Shown here one piece after another: positions 16,061 through 25,744 of a DNA stretch of 44,814 nucleotides. The position numbers were made by a program, and so were the translations under genes. The stretch covers positions 1 to 44,814 of the forward strand of contig NZ_JAJDOP010000020.1 in the NCBI RefSeq assembly GCF_020595095.1, read 5' to 3'. Below the pieces are notes generated by a model. It had not been told where the DNA came from and ran no database searches. It was given only the letters and a program-made list of their open reading frames with translations. Source of the DNA: Microvirga rosea. Its GTDB lineage: Bacteria; Pseudomonadota; Alphaproteobacteria; Rhizobiales; Beijerinckiaceae. How positions within the stretch are numbered: the stretch's first letter is position 1; every line of letters begins with the position of its first letter.

Positions 16061-17335
16061 TCAGCGCAACAACCGGAACGCCGCTCTCACTTCTTGGGTG
16101 AAGATCTCCGGCTGTTCCCAAGCCGCAAAGTGCCCGCCCTTCGTGGCGTTGTTGAAGTAGACTAGATTGTGATAACAGCGTTCAGCCCAGCTCCGCGGGG
16201 CAGCGTAAATTTCGCCTGGGAATACGGTGACGGCGACCGGGAGCTCAGTGATATCAACGGCATTGAAGTTGTTTGAATGATCTTCCCAGTAGATTTGCGC
16301 TGATGAGACACCAGACGCCGTGAGCCAATAGAGCGAGATATCATCGAGCATCTCATCTTGCGTCAGAACCCGCTCGGGGTCGCCACCGCTGTCGGTCCAC
16401 TGAGTGAACTTTTCGTAGATCCATGCCGCAAGGCCCACTGGCGAATCCACCAACGAATAGCCAATTGTTTGCGGTCGGGTGACCATCATGGCGGAGTAGC
16501 CCGAGCTATCCTTGTAGAACCTATCAAGGGCATCAAAGGCCTTCCTCTCGTCGTCCGCCAGGTCCGCCGGAGCCGGCCCCTGCGCGGCGAGGATGGCCGC
16601 GACCTCTCTGGGGACAGTTCCTGGCATGTTGACGTGGATTCCAGCGAGTCCCTGCACCCGTTGCAACGCCATACGATGAGAGATGACGGAACCGCAGTCG
16701 CCACCTTGCGACACGTAGCGGCTGTATCCCAAGCGCTGCATTAGTACCGCCCACGCGCGGCCGATCCGGCCGGAACCCCATCCAGGCCAGGTTGGCTTGC
16801 CTGAAAAGCCGAATCCGGGAATTGACGGCACAACCAGATGAAAAGCGTCGTCTGCGCTGCCTCCATACGCGACCGGGTCGGTAAGTGGGCCGATCACCTT
16901 CATGAACTCCAGGATCGATCCCGGCCAGCCATGGGTCATAATCATCGGGAGCGCATTTTCGTTAGGAGAACGAACGTGGATAAAGTGGATGTCAAGGCCG
17001 TCGATCTCAGTGATGAACATTGGCAGCTCGTTCAAGCGCGTCTCGATGTTCCGCCAGTTGTACTCTTTCATCCAGTGTCGGATGAGTTTCTGGAGTTTCG
17101 CCAGCGGCACACCCTGTGACTGGTCTGTAACGGTCTCGCGGTAAGGCCACCGCGTTGCAGCAAGCCGCTGGCGAAGATCGACGATCGCGTCGTCTGGAAC
17201 GTCAACGTAGAAGCGGACAACGGCGTCGTTGTTGGAGGATGCACGCACCTTCGACGTGTAGACGCTTAAGGCGCCAAGGGCGGCTGATCCAGCAAGCATT
17301 TGGCGCCGCGAGAGCGTTAAGGACGGTGCAATCAT
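16061..17335 (-). CDS. Tat-exported epoxide hydrolase with EHN domain
   Basis: The start at ATG 17335 suits a GGAG site 7 bases upstream; an ATG six bases earlier is also open. Residues 1-35 form a twin-arginine signal (LSRRQMLAGSAALGALS). Then comes the epoxide-hydrolase N-terminal domain (VDLRQRLAATRWP, LQKLIRHWMKEYNWR) and the alpha/beta-hydrolase core with HGWPGSILEF, GGDCGSVISHR (nucleophile Asp; the family usually has Trp where Cys stands) and C-terminal GGHFAAWEQPE (His). About 424 residues, normal length for the microsomal-type group. Opens epoxide rings to diols, here probably in the periplasm. Followed after 33 bases by ohr, so one operon is likely. Confidence 0.9.
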   Translation of the reverse strand: MIAPSLTLSRRQMLAGSAALGALSVYTSKVRASSNNDAVVRFYVDVPDDAIVDLRQRLAATRWPYRETVTDQSQGVPLAKLQKLIRHWMKEYNWRNIETRLNELPMFITEIDGLDIHFIHVRSPNENALPMIMTHGWPGSILEFMKVIGPLTDPVAYGGSADDAFHLVVPSIPGFGFSGKPTWPGWGSGRIGRAWAVLMQRLGYSRYVSQGGDCGSVISHRMALQRVQGLAGIHVNMPGTVPREVAAILAAQGPAPADLADDERKAFDALDRFYKDSSGYSAMMVTRPQTIGYSLVDSPVGLAAWIYEKFTQWTDSGGDPERVLTQDEMLDDISLYWLTASGVSSAQIYWEDHSNNFNAVDITELPVAVTVFPGEIYAAPRSWAERCYHNLVYFNNATKGGHFAAWEQPEIFTQEVRAAFRLLR

Positions 17336-18552
17336 GATCATTCTCCAAACGTCAGAAGAGACGCTCTTACTGGTTCAACAATACAGAGAGATCATCCGGA
17401 TTACCCGTTATGCGGTGTGATGGAATGTTAGCGCTCGTCAGCATTCTCAAGTCGAAAAGCGCGCTGATCTATACTGAATCTAGCGGGCGCTCGTGACAGC
17501 TTCTGAAGCGATAGACGAAAGGGAGCGCAGGTCGCGTCGGGAAAACTTGGTATATCCCGGTCACTCCGATCGCTGAATTGAGGTCCTAGCGAGCGCTCCA
17601 GGACAGCAATCGATCTGCTGATCATTTCGTCGGATCCACCACCTCGTATCCATTCGATCATGCAAGTTTTCTGTGCACGAGTACCCGCAGATTTTTCTTC
17701 TGAAGGGGCAGAAGGGTCACAGGCTCGGAGTTCTGGAGATCTTTAGTCGGCGAGGGAGCTCACAGGCTCAATTGCCGTTAGGCAATCAGATAAGCGTCAA
17801 TCGGAGTGGTGCTTATTATACCTCAATACATGCTAGGCACGCTAATCCGTCTCGATAGACGTGCCTGTGCTCACCAACCTGCGGTGCCTTGGATCGACGG
17901 TGTTCACAAGGCGCGTTCCAAGAGCTCGGTTAAGAGGGTGTGTCGTTTCAGGCGCGGGAGGAGGCCGAGTGTCCCGCAAGTATTCGCCCGTATGACCATT
18001 CCCCCAGTTAGCATGGTATCGAGGGAATACCCTGTTCAAAGCACTGGCGACGTGCCCCCGTGCGCGTCCGGGCTTCTGAGTCTTGGGTGGGCTGTGCCTT
18101 TAATTTGCGCGGTCACGTTACCCGCTGTCAGGGCCAATCCCGAGCGGAAGGTTGGATTGGTCCAGGGTGAACGAGAAAAACTCCTTGCACATCGCCCGCT
18201 CAAAGAGATTATTCGTAGGTCTCCGCGAACTCCTACCTTGCTTAGCCTGTGAGGTCTCGACCTGCGATCTGAAGGACGTGATGCCTTACGTGCGCTCGAT
18301 TGCGCCATCCCGGAAAGGCTCTATTCCGGAAAGGCTCTTTCGCGTGTCAGTTGGCTCGGGAAATTCTTACACCTGCGGAAATGCGGGAGATGCTACACCG
18401 TGACGACCTAGCGCGTGTGCGCCTCGGCCCCCGTGGAAAAGCCGAGGGATTGAACCTATCGGGGATTAATGCTCGTTGTAGGCTTGATGTACATCGCGCT
18501 CAGCCTTGTGACCGCTGGCACGGTTGCAGGATAGGCGCCGCCCCTGCGAGGA
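17336..18552. other. 1.2-kb region without recognised gene
   Basis: Open frames at 17428-17661 (minus), 17806-18252 (plus) and 18300-18575 (plus) lack convincing start sites and family resemblance. A 15-base near-direct repeat (CCGGAAAGGCTCTATT / CCGGAAAGGCTCTTTC) is at about 18310-18341. A 21-residue hydrophobic peptide (MLVVGLMYIALSLV...) is encoded at about 18470-18535. Composition and scattered fragments suggest decayed sequence. The promoter of the epoxide hydrolase operon should lie near 17340-17450. Confidence 0.4.
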
Positions 18553-19971
18553 TCAGGATCCAATCACGGCCTTAATTTCTAAGTGATCCTCGATGCCATA
18601 CTGCCCATACTCGCGTCCAATGCCTGACTCCTTGAAGCCTCCAAACGGCGCAAGTGGCTCATGTCGAAGCGTGTTGATCGCCACGCGCCCAGCGTCAAGA
18701 CGAGCTGCTACGCGGTGTGCCCGCCCTCTATCTCTACCGATCACATAGGCATGCAAGCCATAGGGGGTATCGTTTGCCAAGGCGACGGCATGATCCTCAT
18801 CATCGTAGGGAATTATGCACAGGACGGGTCCGAAGATTTCCTCTCTGGCGATGACCATATCATTGGTGACATTGGTGAATATCGTCGGCTTGACGAAGAA
18901 GCCACGGTGTAACCCATCAGGTCTTCCCTCTCCTCCGGCAACAAGACGAGCGCCTTCCTTGATGCCGCTCTGGATATAGGTTTGAACACGCTCGAACTGC
19001 CTCCGGTTTACAAGCGGGCCCAGGGTTGTGGACGGATCCCTGGGATCGCCCACAACGACATTCGCCAGGGCAACCTTGATTGCTTCGGAAAATGCTTCAG
19101 CCTTAGCGCGTGGAATCAGTATTCTTGTACCGGCTATGCACGATTGAGCATTGTTCAAGAATCCAAAGGAAAGTGCAGCGTGTGCGGCGGTGCTCAGGTC
19201 AGCATCGTCCAGCACGATGGTTGGAGACTTGCCACCAAGCTCGAGTGTCACTCGCTTCAGGCTGGGTACGGCCCCGCGCAGGATCGATTTCCCCACGGCC
19301 GTTGAACCAGTGAATGATATTTTGCGAACGTCTGGATGGCTGGTTAGAGCCTCGCCGACGACCTGTCCCAGCCCAGTTACCACGTTGATCACGCCGGCGG
19401 GCGCACCTGCTGCATGCAGGCACTCTGTAAAAACTTGATTCTGCCTGGCGCTATATTCGCTTGGCTTTACAATAACTGGGCATCCTGCCGCAAGCGCTCC
19501 TGCCATTTTCACGCTAATAGCATTGTACAAGCTGTTCCATGGAACGATGTGAACTGCAACTCCGGCGGGCTGCGCGATGACCTCGGCCTCGCCAACCTTG
19601 CGCGAAAATGGAAAGTCTTCAAGAATTCGCGCTGCATCTTTGAAGTTCCCGGCAGCGAGACCAGCCCGCCACCGCGCCTGCTCAATGGGGCCTCCATACT
19701 CGGCGATTGTCGCTTCTGTTAGCTCGTCCGCGCGGGTCTCGACAGCTCTGCTGAGCTCATGCAGAAGTTCAATTCTCTCCTTCTTAGTCGACTGGGAGAA
19801 TGTCTGAAACGCCATTGACGCACTTTTCACCGCTCGGGCTGCATCCTCTTCATCTGCCAGTACCACAATTCCGCTGGCCTCCTCTGTTACGGGATCGAAC
19901 AGCCGAAGCTCTTCACGCCCATGCGTTGGCTGGAATGCGCCCCCGATGTATGTCTGTTCGAATCTTTGCAT
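18553..19971 (-). CDS. NAD(P)-dependent aldehyde dehydrogenase
   Basis: 472 residues, standard length. ATG 19971 with AAGGAG upstream. Motifs in order: VPWNSLYNAI (substrate/cofactor entry), KPSEYS, FTGSTAVGKSI (Rossmann/cofactor), ELGGKSP (general-base Glu), NNAQSCIAGTR (catalytic Cys), EEIFGPVLCI and PFGGFKESGIGRE. Oxidises an aldehyde to the acid in the cytoplasm. Substrate cannot be told from sequence; the neighbouring NTF2-like protein and the MFS transporter suggest catabolism of a small organic or aromatic compound. The NTF2-like gene lies 41 bases upstream on the same strand. Confidence 0.93.
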   Translation of the reverse strand: MQRFEQTYIGGAFQPTHGREELRLFDPVTEEASGIVVLADEEDAARAVKSASMAFQTFSQSTKKERIELLHELSRAVETRADELTEATIAEYGGPIEQARWRAGLAAGNFKDAARILEDFPFSRKVGEAEVIAQPAGVAVHIVPWNSLYNAISVKMAGALAAGCPVIVKPSEYSARQNQVFTECLHAAGAPAGVINVVTGLGQVVGEALTSHPDVRKISFTGSTAVGKSILRGAVPSLKRVTLELGGKSPTIVLDDADLSTAAHAALSFGFLNNAQSCIAGTRILIPRAKAEAFSEAIKVALANVVVGDPRDPSTTLGPLVNRRQFERVQTYIQSGIKEGARLVAGGEGRPDGLHRGFFVKPTIFTNVTNDMVIAREEIFGPVLCIIPYDDEDHAVALANDTPYGLHAYVIGRDRGRAHRVAARLDAGRVAINTLRHEPLAPFGGFKESGIGREYGQYGIEDHLEIKAVIGS

Positions 19972-20012
19972 CCCTCAATCTCCTTGTCGCCAAAGTGGTC
20001 TTGAAAGCGCTG

Positions 20013-20468
20013 TTACAAGCAGCGTTTTACGTCGCTGTAACGCCAGCGCACGGTGCGGCGAGTGATCTGCCACACGCCATCCTGACTAATGAACTCCAGA
20101 CTGTAGCGCCCCCCTTTGGTTTCCCTTAGGCGGCCGGCGGTGACTTCCACACGTGCAATTTCAACGACCACGTCGATTGATGCCGACGCATGCAATTCGC
20201 TTTGGTCGACACAAATGACAGGGTTCATGAGGATGTGGTGTGTCCAGTCAGTGCGAGCGAGCCGAGCTATCGCGGCGTGGGCATAATCGTCGGCGGAAAT
20301 TTGGAGGAGCTTGCCTTCGACATTCGTGGATACCGTTTGGGCAAGGCATGCTCGGTAGGACGTCTCGTCCCGGTCATCTGCAGCCTGCGCGAGGCGGGCA
20401 ACAAGGTTCCGAATGGCAAGGTCATCGATGGCGGTTCTCCACGTCGCTCTTGACGTCGGGCTAGCCAT
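20013..20468 (-). CDS. NTF2-like (SnoaL-type) protein
   Basis: ATG 20468 follows a GGAG site by 8 bases; the longer frame upstream is ignored. The 151-residue product begins with the typical helix of this fold (IDDLAIRNLVARLAQAADDRD) and shows the alternating strands of the NTF2-like cone, ending WQITRRTVRWRY. Members are isomerases, cyclases, dehydratases or small hydroxylase subunits; catalytic residues cannot be assigned here. Lies just upstream of the aldehyde dehydrogenase gene, so it probably acts in the same pathway. Confidence 0.82.
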   Translation of the reverse strand: MASPTSRATWRTAIDDLAIRNLVARLAQAADDRDETSYRACLAQTVSTNVEGKLLQISADDYAHAAIARLARTDWTHHILMNPVICVDQSELHASASIDVVVEIARVEVTAGRLRETKGGRYSLEFISQDGVWQITRRTVRWRYSDVKRCL

Positions 20469-20969
20469 GTCAATACTCCGGTATCTGATAGCGAGGGCGT
20501 TTGATCGTGGCGCCCTCCGTAGCGAAGTACGCCGCACCGCCAGTTGTTACGGTAGTCCGCGTGCTATTAGCTGTCGTCTTGGCATCCCATAGGTGGGATG
20601 ATTTCCCCGTCTGCAACGCGAATAGCGAACTAAGATGATGGCTTCTGCTATGGGACGTACGCTTGGGCCTGTCGGGCGAAGGCTCTACAGTCGGCTTGGC
20701 GACTAAGTCTGCCCTACCCTGTCAGATCAGCTTGTGCCTTATGAAAGAAACTGGTTTCTGCCGCCATCACCGAATGGCTGGTTGATGCGCAGCCTGACAA
20801 GTTGAGGAATTCCTTCAACATGGAGACAACAAGCAATTGACTCACGAGAACTGCTCCTAGCCGCTGAGTGTGAAAGGAGAGTGCAGGGATCGCGGGCTTG
20901 AGGCTAGTTAGGCAGTATGAGCCGACACAAGCTTCTGTTAGCAAGCAAGATGGCTGGCCCGGCAGGAGG
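20469..20969. other. Intergenic region, nothing recognised
   Basis: 501 bp between two minus-strand genes; it should hold the promoter of the NTF2-like/aldehyde dehydrogenase pair. A short minus-strand frame at 20714-20944 has no supporting signals. Confidence 0.4.
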
Positions 20970-23885
20970 TTATCCCGTATAGCCTAGCCGTTTCAGAGTA
21001 CTATCAGCCGATAGCATGTCCGCGGTATCGGCACCTTCTGCAATCTGGTAGCGCAGCGCTGCGAGGAGCGAGGCGCCTTCTCCGGCACGACCGCTGGCAC
21101 CAAGCAGCTCGGCAAGATCGATTGTGGCGCGCAGTTCCCACGCGCGCGCGCCCTGTTCCGCGCCAATGTCTATTGATTGGCGCAGCAGCACCTCGCAAGC
21201 GTGGATATCTACGGGAGCCGTCCTGCCCAGGACGAAGGCCTTCAGTCGCAGTAGCTCAGGCATCGCGAGGAGCTCGCCGTTGCCATTGCATCGCTGAATG
21301 GCGTTATCGAGCACCTCAAGCGCCTCGACCGGACGGCCATTTGTAGCAAGACCCTCTGCAAGAACCATTTCGAGCGAGGTGGTCATGAGTTCGTAACGCG
21401 CTGCATGAACGCGAGCGAGGCTCTCCTCAATGGACCCGAACCCCTCCGTCGACTGGCCGCTAGTGATTGCAAGCGCTTCCCGGAGCCCAGGTGTAGCGGC
21501 CATGTACGGGCCAAACGCATTGATCTCCGAGCATTTGGCGAATGCCTCGAGCGTCGCCGCCGCGTGTCGAAGGTCACCCCTCCAGCTGTAGACTGAGAGT
21601 GCCCATATCAGCGCGATGCAGTAGGTCGGAGCATGATCGAGCCGCAATGCTTGAGTTACTGCTTCGTCCGCATGAGCTTTTGCTTGATTAGGGTAGCCCA
21701 GAAGCCAAAGGGTTCGGGCGAGACCGATGCGGGAGCGATTACGATGATCGAAGCCGTAATGAATCGTCCGCGCGCGGTCAGAAGGGAGACTGTTCCGAAG
21801 TGCCTTCTCGAATTCTTGCCGAGCATCGATCTGTCGTCCAGCGAGATGAAGTGATATTCCGGCCAGGGATGCGGCCACGGCGATGGCTTCAGGCTCGTTG
21901 ATGACTGCCGCAACCTCAACGGCCATTTCGGCCCAACTTTTCGCGGTTGCAAAGTCGCCGATGCGTTCGTGAAAAATGTGAAGCCTGCCCAGAATGCGCA
22001 GTTGGCTGCAACCGTCCTCAAGTTCAATCGCGAGTGTCAGTGCTCTTCGAAGTGCTGCTTCCGCGGCCTCACTATTGCCGCGCGTGAACATAAGCGCCAA
22101 ACCGAGTGCCGCCTGCAACTCTATTTCGGTTTGTGTAGCCTGAAAACGCTCCCCTAGATCTTTAATGGCGCGCGCGCACCACGTGCGACATTCCACTAGG
22201 AGAGAGAGGTGCAAAAATGCTTCTGCAGCCTCTGCGGCGAGTGGGACTGCGATCTCCCGGTCACCTTGGTCACCGAAACTCCATTCAAGGGCACCGCGAA
22301 TGTTGCCGAGGCGCCCAGTCCCTTTGGCCACGACCTCACCGATCGGCTGGTCCCATTTCTCTAGCAGATGAAGATAGAATGCTGCGTGGCGTCGATGGAT
22401 TTCACGGACCAGGTTGGGCTCCTGCTTCTTGAGTTTTTCACGTGCGTAGGCACGGGTCATCTCAAGCAGGCGATAAGAACCCGTGTTGCTCGAGTGATTT
22501 GGAGACACCAACGACTTGTTTGTGAGTTCGTCGAGCGCTGTGGCCACTAAAGTCGCATCGAGGGTCTCATCCGCGATGACGCTGATGGCCGCTTCGATAT
22601 CGAATGGTCCAATGAAGACAGAGAGGCGTTCAAGAGTCATTTTCTCGCTCTTGGACAGCAGTTCGTAACTCCAGTCGAGGGCAGCCTGAAGCGTCTGATG
22701 CCGTGGCCCAGCGGTGCGTCGACCCATCCAACCTAAACTAAATCGCTCATCGAGCAGGCGTGCCGTGGCCTGAAGGCCGTGCGAAGCAACGCGGACAGCG
22801 GCGAGCTCGATTGCGAGTGCCATCCCGTCGAGTCGTCGGCATATATCAGCGATCAACCCCGCGGCTTCCATGTCGACAACGAGGGCGCTACCGCCCGCCC
22901 GAGCCCGCTCGATAAAGAGCTCGATCGCAGGATAGGCGAGCAGTTCGTCAAGTCCCGTGGCGTCGGCATCGCTGGGGTAGGCAAGCGGTCCGAGCCAGTG
23001 GACATGTTCCCGCGACGTCCGTAGCGGCTCTCGGCTGGTTGCAAGGATATGGACGGACGGCGCGCCGGCCGAAATGCGTTCTACAATTGACGAGATCGCA
23101 TCAATGACATGTTCGCAATTGTCGATGACCAGCAACAGCCGCTCTTCCCGGATGTGCCGCAGGACGACCATCATCGGATCTTCGACCTGGACCGGAATGC
23201 CTAAAGAAGTGGCAATCGCGGATTCGACCAGCGCTGGATCCTCTAGCAGGCTGAGGTCAACGAAGGCTGCATTGCCGCCAAAGGCGTCCAGGGCGGCGTA
23301 AGCCATTTCGACAGCGAGCGTAGTTTTCCCCACTCCGGCGGGGCCCACAATCGTGAAGTGCTGCGTATGAACAATTCGATCGCTAAGCCAAACTATGTCG
23401 TCCGATCGCCCAACAAGACGGGAGGGACGCGGAGGTAGCCGCCTCGACGTGAGGGTGGCATCAGAGGCTATGGACTGAGTTTCAGGTGCGGCTGTCTCAG
23501 ATAACGAGGCCGCGACGGAAACTGGAGCGACGAACGCATAGCCCACTCCAACCTGCGTTGCGATATATCGTTTACCGTTCTCGCCGTCACCTAAGATCTT
23601 CCGGAGCCCCACCATATGGAAACGCAAGCTCCCGTCATCGACGACGACATCGGACCAGACACGGTTGAGCAGTTCGCGCTTTGACAAGACCCGGCCAGGT
23701 TGCTCGACCAATGCTACGAGCAGATCGAACGACCGTCCGCCGATATCGACGGGAACGCCATTGCGCGTCAGCAGACGCGCCGAGGGCATGAGGCAAAAGG
23801 GACCGAAACTGATCCGTGCCGGGTTTTCGGGTGAGATCATGTCCAAAGCCTGTAGCATTTCCGTGGGGCGGTTGTTCCCAGACAT
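20970..23885 (-). CDS. Large regulator: winged-helix DNA-binding domain, STAND-type ATPase and TPR-like repeats
   Basis: 971 residues. Residues ~25-120 are an OmpR/PhoB-type winged helix (DIGGRSFDLLVALVEQPGRV, LSKRELLNRVW, GVGYAFV) without a receiver domain. Residues ~155-440 form a signal-transduction ATPase: Walker A GPAGVGKTT, Walker B LLLVIDNCEHV, ILATSREPL (sensor) and GMALAIELAA. The rest is alpha-helical and TPR-like, likely the sensor. This architecture is seen in AfsR/SARP-like and COG3903-type regulators, which oligomerise on ATP when a ligand binds. It is transcribed divergently from the MFS transporter, sharing a 162-bp promoter region, and upstream of the NTF2-like/ALDH pair, making those genes the likely targets. 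The inducer is unknown. Confidence 0.9.
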   Translation of the reverse strand: MSGNNRPTEMLQALDMISPENPARISFGPFCLMPSARLLTRNGVPVDIGGRSFDLLVALVEQPGRVLSKRELLNRVWSDVVVDDGSLRFHMVGLRKILGDGENGKRYIATQVGVGYAFVAPVSVAASLSETAAPETQSIASDATLTSRRLPPRPSRLVGRSDDIVWLSDRIVHTQHFTIVGPAGVGKTTLAVEMAYAALDAFGGNAAFVDLSLLEDPALVESAIATSLGIPVQVEDPMMVVLRHIREERLLLVIDNCEHVIDAISSIVERISAGAPSVHILATSREPLRTSREHVHWLGPLAYPSDADATGLDELLAYPAIELFIERARAGGSALVVDMEAAGLIADICRRLDGMALAIELAAVRVASHGLQATARLLDERFSLGWMGRRTAGPRHQTLQAALDWSYELLSKSEKMTLERLSVFIGPFDIEAAISVIADETLDATLVATALDELTNKSLVSPNHSSNTGSYRLLEMTRAYAREKLKKQEPNLVREIHRRHAAFYLHLLEKWDQPIGEVVAKGTGRLGNIRGALEWSFGDQGDREIAVPLAAEAAEAFLHLSLLVECRTWCARAIKDLGERFQATQTEIELQAALGLALMFTRGNSEAAEAALRRALTLAIELEDGCSQLRILGRLHIFHERIGDFATAKSWAEMAVEVAAVINEPEAIAVAASLAGISLHLAGRQIDARQEFEKALRNSLPSDRARTIHYGFDHRNRSRIGLARTLWLLGYPNQAKAHADEAVTQALRLDHAPTYCIALIWALSVYSWRGDLRHAAATLEAFAKCSEINAFGPYMAATPGLREALAITSGQSTEGFGSIEESLARVHAARYELMTTSLEMVLAEGLATNGRPVEALEVLDNAIQRCNGNGELLAMPELLRLKAFVLGRTAPVDIHACEVLLRQSIDIGAEQGARAWELRATIDLAELLGASGRAGEGASLLAALRYQIAEGADTADMLSADSTLKRLGYTG

Positions 23886-24047
23886 GGCGAGCTCTTGTCA
23901 AACCAGCGTTCTTCCGGCAGTGCATGACGCGCTCCCACGCGGGCCGAATATATCGCGCCGACATCGCCGGTCTCACGTTAGTCCCTGCTAGACGTTGTGA
24001 GCTGGCGGCGATCTGGCCGGTAAGTTTCTATACAGGAATGCAAAGTC
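23886..24047. promoter_or_regulatory. Shared divergent promoter region (large regulator / MFS transporter)
   Basis: 162 bp between divergent starts. No operator could be defined by eye. The arrangement implies control of the transporter by the regulator. Confidence 0.4.
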
Positions 24048-25277
24048 ATGGTCTATCGGCGCTATGGGCCCCTCTGGTATCGCACGATGGATGGGAGAAC
24101 CCGCCGCGCCTTCTGGACATCCTATGCCGGGTTCGGCCTCGATGCGATGGACGTTCAGATCTATGCCTTTGTCCTGCCGGTGCTGCTCAGCGCTTGGGGA
24201 CTAAGCCATAGCGAGGCGGGATTGCTGACCACCGTCACACTCATCTCGTCCGCATTAGGCGGCTGGATGGGCGGCTTGCTTGCAGATCGCTTCGGCCGCG
24301 CGCGGATGCTGACAATCACGATCTTTTGCTTTGCGGTTGCAACCTCTTTATGCGGATTGGCGCGCAATGTGGAAGAATTGTTCGTCGCGCGTGCTTTGCA
24401 GGGCCTCGGCTTCGGTGGCGAATGGGCAGTCGGGGCGGTCTTTATCGCGGAAATGGCATCGAGTAAGTCGCGCGCCCGCGTTGTCGGGATCGTCCAAAGC
24501 GCCTGGGTTGTTGGATGGGGACTGGCGGCGGCAGTGTCCGCCGTAACGCTGGCAACTTACGGACCAGATATTGGATGGCGGATCGCATTCATCGCGGCAA
24601 GCATCCCTGCCATCGTTCTTTTCGCATTCCGACGTAAATTGACCGAGCCCGAGATGTTTGTGGGCGGGCGGCGTAAGACGTCCTGGCACCACATTTTCAC
24701 CGGCGACGTGCGTCGGTCGACCCTGCTCGGATGCCTGTTGGCTACCGGTGTGCATGGTGGCTATTGGGCTTTGGCGACCTGGTGGCCGACAATGCTGCTG
24801 GCGGAACGTGGAATATCGCTGACGGGCGATAGCCGATATTTCGTTTCGCTGCTTGCTGGCGCTATGGGCGGTTATGTGTTCGGCGCATGGTCCGGTGACC
24901 GCGCCGGACGGCGCACGACCCTGGCTGTTTTTGCGCTCGGGGGAATAGCTATGGTCTTGGCATATGCGCAGTTCGGCGCGTCAGACCGGATGCTTTTGTT
25001 CTTCAGCTTCCCGCTCGGCTTCGTCGCCCTGGGCATGTTTAGTGTTACTGGCCCCGTGCTGTCAGAGTTGTTCTCGACCAATGTGCGTGGTTCAGGCCTA
25101 GGGTTTTGCTACAATTTCGGCCGCGGAGTGGCAGGTTTATCGCCGTTGCTGATCGGCACTAGTGCTGGCCACATTGGGATTGATCTGGCCCTAAGCATCG
25201 CTGTCGGCACTGCCTATGGGCTCGTCATTCTTGCCGCGGCGCTTCTGCCCGAGACGCGGGGTCGGGTACTCGACTAA
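24048..25277 (+). CDS. MFS transporter, metabolite:proton symporter type
   Basis: 409 residues with 12 predicted membrane helices. Helix 1 holds GLDAMDVQIYAFVLP; the loop between helices 2 and 3 has the MFS signature LADRFGRARML, and a second copy is GDRAGRRTT after helix 8. RALQGLGFGGEW in helix 4 is typical of the aromatic-acid/sugar-acid symporter groups. It probably imports a small carboxylate in exchange for protons. ATG 24048 has AGGAA 10 bases upstream. Its stop codon overlaps by 4 bases, tail to tail, that of the DUF1348 gene. Confidence 0.9.
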   Translation: MVYRRYGPLWYRTMDGRTRRAFWTSYAGFGLDAMDVQIYAFVLPVLLSAWGLSHSEAGLLTTVTLISSALGGWMGGLLADRFGRARMLTITIFCFAVATSLCGLARNVEELFVARALQGLGFGGEWAVGAVFIAEMASSKSRARVVGIVQSAWVVGWGLAAAVSAVTLATYGPDIGWRIAFIAASIPAIVLFAFRRKLTEPEMFVGGRRKTSWHHIFTGDVRRSTLLGCLLATGVHGGYWALATWWPTMLLAERGISLTGDSRYFVSLLAGAMGGYVFGAWSGDRAGRRTTLAVFALGGIAMVLAYAQFGASDRMLLFFSFPLGFVALGMFSVTGPVLSELFSTNVRGSGLGFCYNFGRGVAGLSPLLIGTSAGHIGIDLALSIAVGTAYGLVILAAALLPETRGRVLD

Positions 25278-25744
25278 AGCCCGAGTTCGAGGAGCGATGG
25301 GTAATCGGCTGGCCGCCCCCCCACATCCCAGCGGAGCTTGCGCTCATATTCCTCGATCGGATGCTCATTTGCATTTGTCAGACGCAGGCTGACGAGACCA
25401 TGGTCGTCGCAAAGGCAATTCTCATTTCCGTAGACCCGGTACCAAGTTCCGCTGTCGTCTCGGAACTCGCACGCAAATCGCACCGCAATCCGGTTACTGT
25501 TCCACGCCCATAGCTCATTCAGGAGGCGAAACTCGAACTCTCGACGCCAACGACGGCCAATGTATGCACGAACTTGTTCACGGCCCCAGATATGATCGGA
25601 ACGGCATCGCCATTGACATCCAATCGTGTGACTCAGGGCGATGGCGTCCAAGTTTCTAGTGTTCCAGGCATCCTCCGACTCACGCACCAATTGGCGAGCG
25701 GTAACTTCCAGCATGGTTCCGTTCCATCCCTCACCCGCGAGCAT
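25274..25744 (-). CDS. DUF1348 / NTF2-like protein
   Basis: Two ATGs are possible, 25744 (GAGGG just upstream) and 25714. The family normally starts close to the second, giving 146 residues from LEVTARQLV. The sequence shows the DUF1348 pattern: ARQLVRESEDAWNTRNLDAI, WGREQVRAYIGRRWRREFEF, RIAVRFACEFRDDSGTWYR and YGNENC. These are small soluble NTF2-fold proteins of unknown activity. The gene converges with and slightly overlaps the MFS gene. Alternative roles cannot be excluded. Confidence 0.85.
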   Translation of the reverse strand: MLAGEGWNGTMLEVTARQLVRESEDAWNTRNLDAIALSHTIGCQWRCRSDHIWGREQVRAYIGRRWRREFEFRLLNELWAWNSNRIAVRFACEFRDDSGTWYRVYGNENCLCDDHGLVSLRLTNANEHPIEEYERKLRWDVGGRPADYPSLLELGL

